NCBI RefSeq assembly: GCF_014203275.1
Contig: NZ_JACHIP010000004.1
Location: 372,001 to 436,000 of the forward strand
Source: Granulicella aggregans
GTDB lineage: Bacteria > Acidobacteriota > Terriglobia > Terriglobales > Acidobacteriaceae
DNA length: 64,000 bases
Direction of reading: 5' to 3'
The notes under the pieces: model-generated
What the model was told of the DNA's origin: nothing
What the model saw: only the letters and a program-made list of their open reading frames with translations
The model's database searches: none
Shown: positions 53,909 through 61,940 of the stretch, one piece after another
Numbering within the stretch: the first letter of the stretch is position 1
Layout of the letters: each line of letters starts with the position of its first letter
Translations under genes and position numbers: made by a program

Positions 53909-54577
53909 GTGCTCCGCGTCGGGCTGACAGGGGGGCTGGGCAGTGGCAAGTCGACCGCCGCCTCCCTCTTCGCGGCGCTTGGCGCTCACATTCTCAGCGC
54001 CGACGAGATTGCCCGTTTGCTGATGCAGCCCGGTGAGGCCGTCTTCGACGCCATCGTAGCCAGCTTCGGCCCGGGCATTCTGCTCTCGGATGGCACCTTG
54101 AACCGCCCTGCTCTGGCGAAGCTCGCCTTCTCGGGTGGCCGCGTTGAGGAACTGAACTCCATCGTCCATCCAGCGACGATCGATCGGCAGACCGTACTGT
54201 GTGACGCCATCTTCGCCCGCGATCCTCACGCGATTGTCATCGTCGAATCCGCGCTCATCTTCGAGACAAAGTTTGGCGGCGAAGACGGCTGGCGCAGACG
54301 TTTCGATAAGCTGATCCTCATCACTGCACCGGAAGAGCTCCGCATCGCCCGCTTCATCGCCCGCACCGCTGCTGGACGGCAGCTCCCCGACACGGAGCAC
54401 GCGGCGCTCGAGGCCGAAGCACACCGCCGCATCGCCCAGCAAATCCCCGACGAACAGAAGGCGTCGCTCTGCGACTACGTGCTGACCAACAAGGGCGCGC
54501 TTACCGAACTCGAATGGCAGGTTGACCAACTCTGGCCCCTGTTGCTCGTAGCCGCCCAAAACTCAACCAACCCCTAA
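53909..54577 (+). CDS. coaE: Dephospho-CoA kinase
   Basis: CoaE phosphorylates dephospho-CoA in the last step of coenzyme A synthesis. The 222-residue protein has the P-loop GLTGGLGSGKSTAA at its N-terminus, LSADEIAR in place of the usual ADxxAR, the conserved LNSIVHPAT, and a lid region with RTAAGRQ. Length is typical (about 200-220). Translation starts at the GTG at 53909, 2 bp after the folD stop, which points to coupling. Confidence 0.95.
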   Translation: MLRVGLTGGLGSGKSTAASLFAALGAHILSADEIARLLMQPGEAVFDAIVASFGPGILLSDGTLNRPALAKLAFSGGRVEELNSIVHPATIDRQTVLCDAIFARDPHAIVIVESALIFETKFGGEDGWRRRFDKLILITAPEELRIARFIARTAAGRQLPDTEHAALEAEAHRRIAQQIPDEQKASLCDYVLTNKGALTELEWQVDQLWPLLLVAAQNSTNP

Positions 54578-54583
54578 AATCGC

Positions 54584-54589
54584 TACAAT
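54584..54589 (+). promoter_or_regulatory. Probable -10 box of the htrA-type gene
   Basis: TACAAT lies 6 nt (AAAGCC) upstream of the ATG at 54596, a perfect leaderless spacing. It lies 7 bp after the coaE stop codon. Confidence 0.5.
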
Positions 54590-54595
54590 AAAGCC

Positions 54596-55807
54596 ATGAA
54601 ATTGCGCCGCGTTCTGCTGGTTCTGTTGCTGCTTTCGGGTTTCTATTACGTCACCACGCACTTCGTTTCCAGCGGCGCGTTCGCTCCCATGGTTCATCGT
54701 GCGTTGAACATCCCTGAACCGGACGCCACCCGCACCGCCAGCGCCACCGGCCCGAATGGCACCTTCGAGCTCACCGAAGCCTCCGCCGCTCCCTCCTTCG
54801 ACACAGAAGAGCAGCAGAACATCGCCGTCTACAAGAAGGCGCTCTCGTCGGTAGTCAACATCACCAGCACCGCCGTCGCCTTCGACTTCTTCTACGGTTC
54901 CGTACCCCAGCAGGGCCAGGGTTCCGGCTTCATCCTCGACAAGCAGGGCCACATCCTCACCAACAACCACGTCATCGACAACGCCCAGCGCGTCGAAGTC
55001 ACTCTCTCCGACAAGCACAAGTACAAGGCCCGCGTCGTCGTCGTCGACAAGAATCATGATCTCGCCCTACTCCAGATCGATGCTCCGAATCTTGTCCCGG
55101 CGACGCTGTCGGATTCCACCGGCCTCATCGTTGGCCAGCGCGTCTATGCGATCGGAAATCCCTTCGGCCTCAGCGGGACGATGACCCGCGGCATCATCTC
55201 AGCTATCCGGTCAATCAAAGGCCCGCAGGGCAACCCCATCGAAGACGCTATCCAGACCGACGCCTCGGTGAACCCCGGCAACTCGGGCGGCCCGCTGCTC
55301 AACTCCCGCGGCGAGGTCATCGGCATCACCACCCTGATCGCCAGCAACGGCGCCGACCAGTCCTCCGGCATCGGATTCGCCATCCCCATCGACACCGCCA
55401 AGCAGGTCCTCTCCGACTTCGAAAAGTATGGCCGCGTGCGCCGTCCGTCGCTCGACGTCGTCATCTTCCCCATCGGCCCCGACGTAGCCCAGCAGATCGG
55501 CCTGCCCGCCGACTATGGCGTCATCGTCCAGAGGGTCGTCCCGGGCGGCGCAGCCGAGAAAGCTGGCCTCAAAGGTGGAACCCAGCGTGTCTACCAGGGC
55601 AACACGCCCGTCATGCTGGGTGGCGACCTTATCGTCGCAGCCGACGGGCAGGACATCACCAACGCGCAGGACCTCTCCGCCGCCATCAACTCGCACCGTG
55701 CCGGCGACGTCATGACGCTGACGATCTTTCGCGGACAGAAAAAGATGGAGATCAAGGTAACGCTCAGCGATGCGAAGGACGCAGCCGCCCCCGGCCAGCA
55801 AACCTAA
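54596..55807 (+). CDS. HtrA/DegP-family periplasmic serine protease with PDZ domain
   Basis: The 403-residue protein has an N-terminal membrane anchor or signal (about 5-24), a trypsin-like domain with His125 (TNNHVID), Asp155 (KNHDLALLQ) and Ser230 (GNSGGPLL), and one C-terminal PDZ domain (about 300-395). HtrA proteases degrade or refold misfolded envelope proteins. A single PDZ is closer to DegS than to DegP, but the N-terminal segment does not allow a firm choice. It is 18 bp downstream of coaE and has its own -10-like box. Confidence 0.95.
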   Translation: MKLRRVLLVLLLLSGFYYVTTHFVSSGAFAPMVHRALNIPEPDATRTASATGPNGTFELTEASAAPSFDTEEQQNIAVYKKALSSVVNITSTAVAFDFFYGSVPQQGQGSGFILDKQGHILTNNHVIDNAQRVEVTLSDKHKYKARVVVVDKNHDLALLQIDAPNLVPATLSDSTGLIVGQRVYAIGNPFGLSGTMTRGIISAIRSIKGPQGNPIEDAIQTDASVNPGNSGGPLLNSRGEVIGITTLIASNGADQSSGIGFAIPIDTAKQVLSDFEKYGRVRRPSLDVVIFPIGPDVAQQIGLPADYGVIVQRVVPGGAAEKAGLKGGTQRVYQGNTPVMLGGDLIVAADGQDITNAQDLSAAINSHRAGDVMTLTIFRGQKKMEIKVTLSDAKDAAAPGQQT

Positions 55808-55835
55808 AGTTTTTGCCACGCGAAGCGGTATACGA

Positions 55836-55881
55836 GTCACGAAGTGACCGCCCCGCGAGCAGCGGGCCCGTCCGGCAGGAC
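55836..55881. repeat. Cluster of three short hairpins downstream of the htrA-type gene
   Basis: Three stems follow one another: GTCAC-GAA-GTGAC (55836-55848), CCCGC-GAGCA-GCGGG (55852-55866) and GTCC-GGCA-GGAC (55870-55881). No T tail follows, so this is not a standard terminator. It lies in the 161-bp gap before the next gene and resembles in layout the hairpin series after 18321. Confidence 0.5.
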
Positions 55882-55968
55882 ACCTGCCTCTACCGAATCT
55901 TTATTGCTAGCCTTACGGGCAGCGATGCTATCCTTCGCGAAACTCACCCTGCACGCGAAGGAAAACTG

Positions 55969-56511
55969 ATGTCCTCCAACCTGCCCGATTTCGACAAAGC
56001 TGAATATGTCGGCCAGCATCCCGACCAGATCGTCAGCGGCGACGTCGAGACATTCGAAGAACGTGCCGACCACGTCCGTTTTGTCCACGCCATCACCTAT
56101 GGCATTGCAGCCGCCATCGTCGGCAGCATTCTCTACGCCGCGTTTACGATCCTCACAAACATCGTGATCGGCTACTTCGCCGTCGGCGTAGGTTATCTCG
56201 TAGGCAAGGCGATGCTTCACGCGACGCAGGGACTGGGCGGTCGAAAGTTCCAGATCGCCTCCGCCGTGCTCACTTACATCGGGGTGTCGATGGCTGCAGT
56301 TCCCGAGATACTCTGGGCCTTTCACAAAAAAGGTGCCGACCTATCTCATATTGGTGCCCGTGGGATGTTCGCGCTTGCTGAGTACGGCATCGCGTCGCCC
56401 ATTCTGAGGCTTCAACGGAACGTCGGCAGTGGCCTTATCGGCCTCTTCATCCTATTCATCGGCATCCGCTTCGCCTGGCGCATGACTGCTGACCGACGTC
56501 TTCCGCAGTAG
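55969..56511 (+). CDS. Polytopic membrane protein of unknown function
   Basis: The 180-residue protein has four likely membrane helices after a charged 40-residue N-terminus, and a conserved-looking segment YFAVGVGYLVGKAMLHATQGLGGRKFQ between helices two and three. Similar small proteins occur beside zinc-ribbon genes in Acidobacteria (from memory), but no function is known. GAAGGAAA upstream decides the ATG at 55969. It is followed 54 bp later by a zinc-ribbon/M50 protease gene on the same strand. Confidence 0.7.
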   Translation: MSSNLPDFDKAEYVGQHPDQIVSGDVETFEERADHVRFVHAITYGIAAAIVGSILYAAFTILTNIVIGYFAVGVGYLVGKAMLHATQGLGGRKFQIASAVLTYIGVSMAAVPEILWAFHKKGADLSHIGARGMFALAEYGIASPILRLQRNVGSGLIGLFILFIGIRFAWRMTADRRLPQ

Positions 56512-56565
56512 CCAGCCGCTGAGAAACGGATAACATAGAGCCAGAGGCCTTTTCTGCCGAACTCC

Positions 56566-57633
56566 GTGATTGAAGCCACAGCATCTTCCGTTCCACCCAA
56601 TCCGACTGTCGCCACACCCGAGCCCATCCACAACTGCCCGCAGTGCAGCCACTGGCTGCCCGAAGGTACCCTCGCCTGCCCGGACTGCCAGACTATCGTC
56701 TACTCCAGCCACCTGCGCCTGCTCGCATCGATAGCGACCCAGCAGGAGCAGCAGCAGAAGTGGGCCGAAGCCCGCGCCACCTGGACCTCCATGCTGGAAT
56801 GGATTCCCGCCGGAACCAAGCAGGTCGAAGGCATCGAAGCCCGCATCCAGGCGATCGACGATCGCGGCAAAGCCGCCGAAGAAAGCAAAGCCAAGTGGAC
56901 TCGCCGCCTCGGCCCACTCGCCCCGATCGTCTTCTTCCTGGCCAAGGCGAAGTCGCTCATCTTCGTCATCTTCAAGTTCAAATTCCTGCTCAGCTTCTTC
57001 GCGTTCTTCGGCCTCTACTGGGCTATCTTTGGATGGAAGTTCGGCCTCGGCTTCACGCTTTCCATCATGATCCACGAGTTCGGCCACTACGTCGCCGCTC
57101 GCCGCCGAGGCTTGAAGGTCGATCTGCCAGTCTTTCTCCCCGGTCTCGGAGCCTACGTCCGCTGGTATAGCATGGGCGTCGATCTCGACACCCTCTCAGC
57201 GATCGCCCTCGCCGGCCCTTTCTTCGGTCTGCTCGCCGCCGCAGTCTGCGCGGGAGTCTACTTCGCTCGCGGAGGTGCAATCGGCCCGCAGGAGGCCGAG
57301 ACCACCAACTCCCTATGGGCCGCGCTCGCGTACACCGGTGCCTGGATCAATCTCATCAACTTGGTGCCCCTCCTCGGTCTCGACGGAGCCCAGGCCACCC
57401 ACGCCCTCAACCGCACCCAGCGCGGCCTCATCCTCGTCGCGGCGATTGTCTTCTACGCCATCCTGCACGAAGGTGTCTTCCTCTTCATCGCGGGCGGCAT
57501 GGCGTGGCGCACCTTCACCGGCTTTGCCCCGGAGAAGCCCAGCACCCCCACCATGGTGCGCTACATGCTGCTGCTCTTCCTTCTAGGAGCACTCATGTTC
57601 GCTGTGCCCGAGACCCACGGGCGGCAGTTCTAG
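56566..57633 (+). CDS. Zinc-ribbon site-2 protease-like membrane metalloprotease (M50)
   Basis: The 355-residue protein starts with a Cys4 zinc ribbon (CPQC then CPDC, about residues 24-41), a helical segment rich in Glu and Lys (about 55-110), and then about six membrane helices. The M50 active site is present: HEFGH within IMIHEFGHYVAARR, and the second metal ligand in NLVPLLGLDG. M50 proteases cut membrane-embedded substrates such as anti-sigma factors. It starts with GTG at 56566. It may work with the upstream membrane protein (55969-56511). No sigma or anti-sigma gene is adjacent. Confidence 0.9.
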   Translation: MIEATASSVPPNPTVATPEPIHNCPQCSHWLPEGTLACPDCQTIVYSSHLRLLASIATQQEQQQKWAEARATWTSMLEWIPAGTKQVEGIEARIQAIDDRGKAAEESKAKWTRRLGPLAPIVFFLAKAKSLIFVIFKFKFLLSFFAFFGLYWAIFGWKFGLGFTLSIMIHEFGHYVAARRRGLKVDLPVFLPGLGAYVRWYSMGVDLDTLSAIALAGPFFGLLAAAVCAGVYFARGGAIGPQEAETTNSLWAALAYTGAWINLINLVPLLGLDGAQATHALNRTQRGLILVAAIVFYAILHEGVFLFIAGGMAWRTFTGFAPEKPSTPTMVRYMLLLFLLGALMFAVPETHGRQF

Positions 57634-58147
57634 GACTGCTTGCGGTCGAGCTTCGCAAACAGATCGTTGAGATCGGCGAAGACTGGCGTGCCAGGAACAA
57701 TCAGCCGCTCAGCCGCCGTCCAAGAGTCATCGACGCAGTAGCGCCCTGTGCGTGTCTTCGGGTCGATGATCCAGACCGTATGGACACCCATGCGGCGATA
57801 GTCCGCGGCGCGCTCCTGGGTGTCCGCGTAGGTATCGTCAGGGAAAGAATCTCAACAATAAGTGCCGCAGCATAGACCAACACATCCGGTTGCGGCCCTA
57901 TCTTCACCAACACCAAATCCGGAACCCGCACCCGGGTCTCAGAGACCTGCGTGCGCCACGCAATCGCAGACACTACGCTCCAATTCGTCTCTTGCGAACC
58001 GAACCAGCCTGCAAATAGAGCCAAAAGCCGTACATGTTCCCACTCGCCGACATTGCGCTCCCGCACTTCTCCATCGATGTATTCACGATCGGGCCGGTAC
58101 GTGGTTTGCATGTACGCAGCGAGAGAGATCAGTGCTGTGGTGGCCAT
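57630..58147 (-). pseudogene. Uma2-family (restriction endonuclease-like) gene with a single-base frameshift
   Basis: The N-terminal frame runs from the ATG at 58147 and shows the Uma2 start (REYIDGEVRERNVGEWEH) up to LIVEILS. There the family motif should continue as SPDDTYADTQERAADYRRMG. The continuation is found in another frame: DDTYADTQERAADYRRMG, then VWIIDPKTRTGRYC, ending at a stop at 57630. One C in the minus-strand run (G run at 57841-57843) appears missing. Restoring it gives a full gene of about 172 residues. This may be a true pseudogene or a sequencing or assembly error. It converges with the M50 gene, and the two stops overlap. Confidence 0.85.
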
Positions 58148-58200
58148 GGCAGACTCCGTAGCGATAGCCTACCATCGCCATTCCTGCGCTCTATCACCCG

Positions 58201-58806
58201 TTAGGTGGCCTTCAAGTACCGCCGTCCCAAGATGCGATACTCCCCGCTCACCACCCGCGAAATCGCCTCCGGATACGCCAGGTGCTCCTGCTCAAGGATC
58301 CGCCCCGACAGCGTCTCCGCCGTATCGTCATCCTCCACAGCCACCGTCTTCTGCAGCACGATCACCCCGTGGTCCACGTGCTCATCCACAAAGTGGACCG
58401 TGCATCCAGCCACCTTCGCGCCAAACTCCAGCGCCTGCGTCTGCGCCTCAAGTCCCGGAAACGACGGCAGCAGCGAAGGATGAACATTCAGAATCCGGTC
58501 CGGAAACGCCGCCACAAACTCCGGCGAGATGATCCGCATATACCCCGCCAAGCAGACCAGATCGACGTTGTTGGCCTGCAACTCCGAGATCATCGCGGCA
58601 TCGTGCTCCGCGCGATTTTTGCCTGCGGAGGGAATAGCGATTGCAAGAATACCCATCTCCCGCGCAACCGCGAGCCCCGGTGCATCTTCCTTGTTCGAGA
58701 GCACTACCGCGATTTCAGCATCTTTGATGGTTTCAAGCCGGATCGCATTGGCAATCGCGAGAAAGTTAGAACCACGTCCGGAGAGGAGAATACCTAGTTT
58801 TTTCAA
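58201..58806 (-). CDS. purN: Phosphoribosylglycinamide formyltransferase
   Basis: PurN transfers a formyl group from 10-formyl-tetrahydrofolate to GAR in purine synthesis. The 201-residue protein has the opening LGILLSGRGSNFLAI, the catalytic ILNVHPSLLPSFPG (Asn and His) and CTVHFVDEHVDHG (Asp). Its start overlaps the end of the unknown gene at 58803 by 4 bp, which suggests translational coupling with it and with purM. Confidence 0.96.
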   Translation of the reverse strand: MKKLGILLSGRGSNFLAIANAIRLETIKDAEIAVVLSNKEDAPGLAVAREMGILAIAIPSAGKNRAEHDAAMISELQANNVDLVCLAGYMRIISPEFVAAFPDRILNVHPSLLPSFPGLEAQTQALEFGAKVAGCTVHFVDEHVDHGVIVLQKTVAVEDDDTAETLSGRILEQEHLAYPEAISRVVSGEYRILGRRYLKAT

Positions 58807-59285
58807 TGTGATCTTCTTCCTAACGATTCCGTTTCGATCCAGTTTTCAAACGTCTTAAGTCGTCCATCAAGCATTTCCGCATGTTCAGGCGTCGGTGCAG
58901 CTACGACCGGAAAAACTTCAGGAGATGCCTTACCTTCATAAGCCAATGCAACCCACTCGCGCATGAGCTCTATGTAGGTCTCTAAAGCTTCAACAGGCGT
59001 TGGACACTCGTCGACCACGAGATAAGCCGAGGGTATGTCACCGACTATTACCCATAGCCACTGATCGACGTTGTCAGATACTGGTGCCAACTCTAAGAGG
59101 AATATCCCAATGACTCCGCCTATTCCGTCGCCGAAGTATGCTTCGCCTACGCCGAAGCACCACTCATGGCTGATTAAGAACTGCTTCGCTTTCTCAAAGA
59201 GTGCATGAAGGAGGGCTTGCTCTTCTTCATCTTCGGCACGCATCCGGTCGATTGGGACTACCCCAGATATCGATGCCGGATGCAT
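58803..59285 (-). CDS. Unknown protein inserted between purM and purN
   Basis: The 160-residue acidic, soluble protein has a conserved-looking core: CFGVGEAYFGDGIGGVIGIF, LWVIVGDIPSAYLVVDECPTPVEA and YIELMREWVALA. It resembles small proteins of unknown function found as accessory or immunity-like genes (from memory), but I cannot name a family. Its start overlaps the purM stop (the ATG shares bases with TGA) and its stop overlaps purN by 4 bp, so it is translationally embedded in the operon. An internal ATG at 59243 is possible. A role in purine synthesis is not implied. Confidence 0.75.
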   Translation of the reverse strand: MHPASISGVVPIDRMRAEDEEEQALLHALFEKAKQFLISHEWCFGVGEAYFGDGIGGVIGIFLLELAPVSDNVDQWLWVIVGDIPSAYLVVDECPTPVEALETYIELMREWVALAYEGKASPEVFPVVAAPTPEHAEMLDGRLKTFENWIETESLGRRSH

Positions 59286-60400
59286 CAGTTGTACGTCACC
59301 TTCCGCTCGCCCCGAACAATCCTTCCAATAATGCAGTGCCGCTCATTCGCCCGATTCAGAATCGCCTTGGTCTTCTTCACCAGCTCCGCCGGAATCACGC
59401 AGATCAGCCCGATGCCCATGTTGAACGTCCGCATCATCTCGTCCTGGTCCACATTGCCAAGCTGCTGCAGATGTTCAAACAGAGGGGGCACCGTCCAACT
59501 CGCCAGGTCGACCACCGCGCCCATGCCCTTCGGAATAATCCGAGGCAGGTTGTCCGTGATGCCTCCACCGGTGATGTGCGCCATCCCGCTTACAACTTCC
59601 GCCGCCGTCAGCTTCTTGATCACGCCCAGATAGCTGCGGTGCGTCCGCATCAGCGCCGCGCCGGTCTTGTCCTTCAACTCATTGACGTATTGATCGGGGC
59701 CGTACTTCGCCACCTCAAACAGCAGCTTCCGCGCCAGCGAGTAGCCATTGGTATGCAGCCCGTTCGAAGGCAGCCCCAGCAGCACATCGCCAATCTGAAT
59801 ATTCGCTCCCGTAATGATCTTGTCGCGATTCACCGCGCCGATGATCGTCCCTGCAAGGTCATACTCGCCATCGCCATAGAAGCCCGGCATCTGCGCCGTC
59901 TCGCCGCCAATCAGGGCGCAGCCATTGGCGCGACAGGCCTCGCTGATGCCCTGAACGACCGTCTCGACAGTCATGTCCGCCAGCTTGCCCGTCGCCAGGT
60001 AGTCGAGGAAGAACAGCGGCGTTGCGCCCTGCACCGCGATGTCGTTCACGCAGTGGTTCACAAGATCCTGCCCGACGGTATGGTGGATGCCGAGCTCGAA
60101 GGCGACCTTCAACTTCGTTCCGACGCCATCGGTCGAGGAGACCAGCACCGGCTGCGGAAACTTCTCGAGATCCAGCGCAAACAGCCCGCCAAATCCGCCA
60201 ATCTCCGACAGGACCTGCTTGTTAAACGTCTTCCGGGCAAGCATCTTAATGCGCTGCTTGCTCCGTTCACCGCTGGTGATATCCACGCCGGCATCGGCAT
60301 AGCTTACAGACGCAGCTTTGCTGCGCGTCTTCGGTGCAGCATCATGCGACTCAGAAGGCGGGAGGGCCTCAGGAAGGGCTGAAATTGTCTCGTCCGGCAA
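59285..60400 (-). CDS. purM: Phosphoribosylformylglycinamidine cyclo-ligase
   Basis: PurM closes the imidazole ring to make AIR. The 371-residue protein has SYADAGVDITSGE, STDGVGTKLKVAF, NDIAVQGATPLFFLDYLATG, IGGETAQMPGFY and the C-terminal GGGITDNLPR. The chosen start is the TTG at 60400, where GAGAGG lies 10 nt upstream; the longest open frame begins at another TTG, at 60547, but is not supported by conservation. Even so the N-terminus has about 30 extra residues before the usual start region. Confidence 0.92.
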   Translation of the reverse strand: MPDETISALPEALPPSESHDAAPKTRSKAASVSYADAGVDITSGERSKQRIKMLARKTFNKQVLSEIGGFGGLFALDLEKFPQPVLVSSTDGVGTKLKVAFELGIHHTVGQDLVNHCVNDIAVQGATPLFFLDYLATGKLADMTVETVVQGISEACRANGCALIGGETAQMPGFYGDGEYDLAGTIIGAVNRDKIITGANIQIGDVLLGLPSNGLHTNGYSLARKLLFEVAKYGPDQYVNELKDKTGAALMRTHRSYLGVIKKLTAAEVVSGMAHITGGGITDNLPRIIPKGMGAVVDLASWTVPPLFEHLQQLGNVDQDEMMRTFNMGIGLICVIPAELVKKTKAILNRANERHCIIGRIVRGERKVTYN

Positions 60401-60574
60401 GGGAGCTTTACCTCTCAAATGTTCGCGAACCGCGTGTGTAAGGAAGCTCAAGTCTAGCAGGGAGGGAGCTGGAAACTTGTAAAAGTAGTCCGTCAAATCC
60501 CCGGAAATACGCTCGCGCTTCCGGTCTTTCAATGGCTTGCGCCGCAATTCGCAATGAACTTATCCCCTGGGTGT

Positions 60575-60586
60575 CTCGTATACGAG
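60575..60586. promoter_or_regulatory. Palindrome CTCGTATACGAG upstream of the copper-monooxygenase-like genes
   Basis: A perfect 12-bp palindrome in the divergent region between purM and the membrane protein gene. GTATACGA recurs at 60661-60668, where TACGAT is a -10-like box 47 nt before the ATG at 60717. It could be a regulator site, but palindromes of this size occur by chance. Confidence 0.3.
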
Positions 60587-60716
60587 TCAATGCCGGAATC
60601 GGATGTGCCGCCACAACCGTGCACCGCGCCAGTCGCAGTCTGCTTCCGCATGAGCGGCAGGTATACGATAAAGGCCAGCGCGGGCCCCAAATTTCACTGA
60701 TTACGAGGCACCCAGC

Positions 60717-61940
60717 ATGTCTACCTCCGTCGGTTCCGTTCATCCAGCAGGCGCGTCCGAATACGCAGCCGCCACTTCGCCTCGAGCAATCGCCACGCGC
60801 CGCACGGCCTCCGTCCCCTGGTACATCTGGTTCGGCGTTGCGGCTGTCACCTCCGCGTCCATCGGCGGTGCGTGGGATGTCTCCTGGCATCGCTCCATCG
60901 GTCGCGACTCCTTTCTCACGCCCGCGCATATGGCGATCTACGCCTGCGGGGTGATCGCCGCCGTCATCTGCGGCTATCTGATCTTCGCGACCACCTTCGG
61001 CAAGTCAGCCGCCCTGAAAGATGTCTCCGTCAACGTCCTCGGCTTCCGCGCTCCCCTCGGAGCGTTCATCGCCGCTTGGGGCGGCATCGCCATGATCGTC
61101 TCCGCGCCCTTCGACAACTGGTGGCACGCGGCCTACGGTCTCGATGTGAAGATCGTCAGCCCGCCGCACACGCTGCTCATCCTCGGCATCCGCGGAGTCG
61201 CCGTAGGCATCATGTTCCTCATCCTCGCCGCGATGAACCGTGCCCACGCCGACGCTCGAAGCGAGTCCAGCTACCTCAGCCTCCGCGGTCTCTTCCTCTA
61301 CCTCGGCGGGCTCATGGTCGTCGGCCAGATGTTTTTCCTCTTCGAGTTCACCGCCAACGTGCAACTCCACTCCCGCCTCGCGTACATCACCATGGGCATT
61401 GCCATGCCGATCGTCTTCGCGCTGATCGCCCGCGCCTCCGGCCATCCCTGGGCTTCGACCATCACAGCTGCTCTCTACATGGCCTTTACCATCGCGGAGA
61501 TCCTCATCCTCCCGCTCTTTCCAGCCACGCCGAAGCTCGGCCCGGTCTACTACCCGGTCACGCACATGGTGCCGGCGAACTTCCCGGTGCTGCTCATCGT
61601 TCCCGCCCTCGCGCTCGATCTCCTCTGGCAGCGCACCCGCAACTGGAAGGCGTGGCAGATCGCTATCGTCTCCGGCATCGTCTTCACCGGCCTGTTGGTC
61701 GCGGTGGAGTGGTCCTTCGCCAACTTCCTGCTCTCGAAGGCCAGCGAGAACCGTTTCTTCGGCACCGGCTACTTCGGCTACTACGCCCGCGCCGATAACT
61801 TCTCCCGCCTGCGCCTCTTCTATCACCCCGCCACCGGCATCGTGCTTGCCAAGGCCCTCGCCTGGGCCAGCGTCTACGGCATGATTGGCACCTGGGCCGG
61901 CCTCCGCTTCGGTGGCTGGATGAAGACGGTGCAGCGATGA
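60717..61940 (+). CDS. PmoC/AmoC-related membrane protein with CuC- and CuD-type ligand sets and a PmoA-like C-terminal half
   Basis: The 407-residue protein has about ten membrane helices. Between helices 1 and 2 it has D54-x3-H58-x12-H71, in DVSWHRSIGRDSFLTPAH, and between helices 3 and 4 D133-x3-H137-x13-H151, in DNWWH and SPPH. In PmoC of Methylococcus the CuC ligands are Asp156, His160 and His173 and the CuD ligands Asn227, His231 and His245: the same spacings, with similar local sequence (DGTWHQTIVRDTDFTPSH, from memory). The later helices carry PmoA-like features (HPW at about 243, YYP at 278, PANFP at 286, GTGYFGYY at 349). GAGG lies 8 nt before the ATG. The gene overlaps the next by 4 bp. 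Homology to PmoC is strong by motif; enzymatic activity is not shown. Confidence 0.8.
   Translation: MSTSVGSVHPAGASEYAAATSPRAIATRRTASVPWYIWFGVAAVTSASIGGAWDVSWHRSIGRDSFLTPAHMAIYACGVIAAVICGYLIFATTFGKSAALKDVSVNVLGFRAPLGAFIAAWGGIAMIVSAPFDNWWHAAYGLDVKIVSPPHTLLILGIRGVAVGIMFLILAAMNRAHADARSESSYLSLRGLFLYLGGLMVVGQMFFLFEFTANVQLHSRLAYITMGIAMPIVFALIARASGHPWASTITAALYMAFTIAEILILPLFPATPKLGPVYYPVTHMVPANFPVLLIVPALALDLLWQRTRNWKAWQIAIVSGIVFTGLLVAVEWSFANFLLSKASENRFFGTGYFGYYARADNFSRLRLFYHPATGIVLAKALAWASVYGMIGTWAGLRFGGWMKTVQR

Noticed and set aside
60401..60547. N-terminal extension of purM from a TTG at 60547
   Set aside because: The added 49 residues have no counterpart in PurM, and GAGAGG in front of the TTG at 60400 gives a better start.
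55828..60589. Shared 12-mer GTATACGAGTCA at 55828 and 60578
   Set aside because: Hundreds of repeated 12-mers are expected by chance in 64 kb, and only the second copy is in a promoter-like context.
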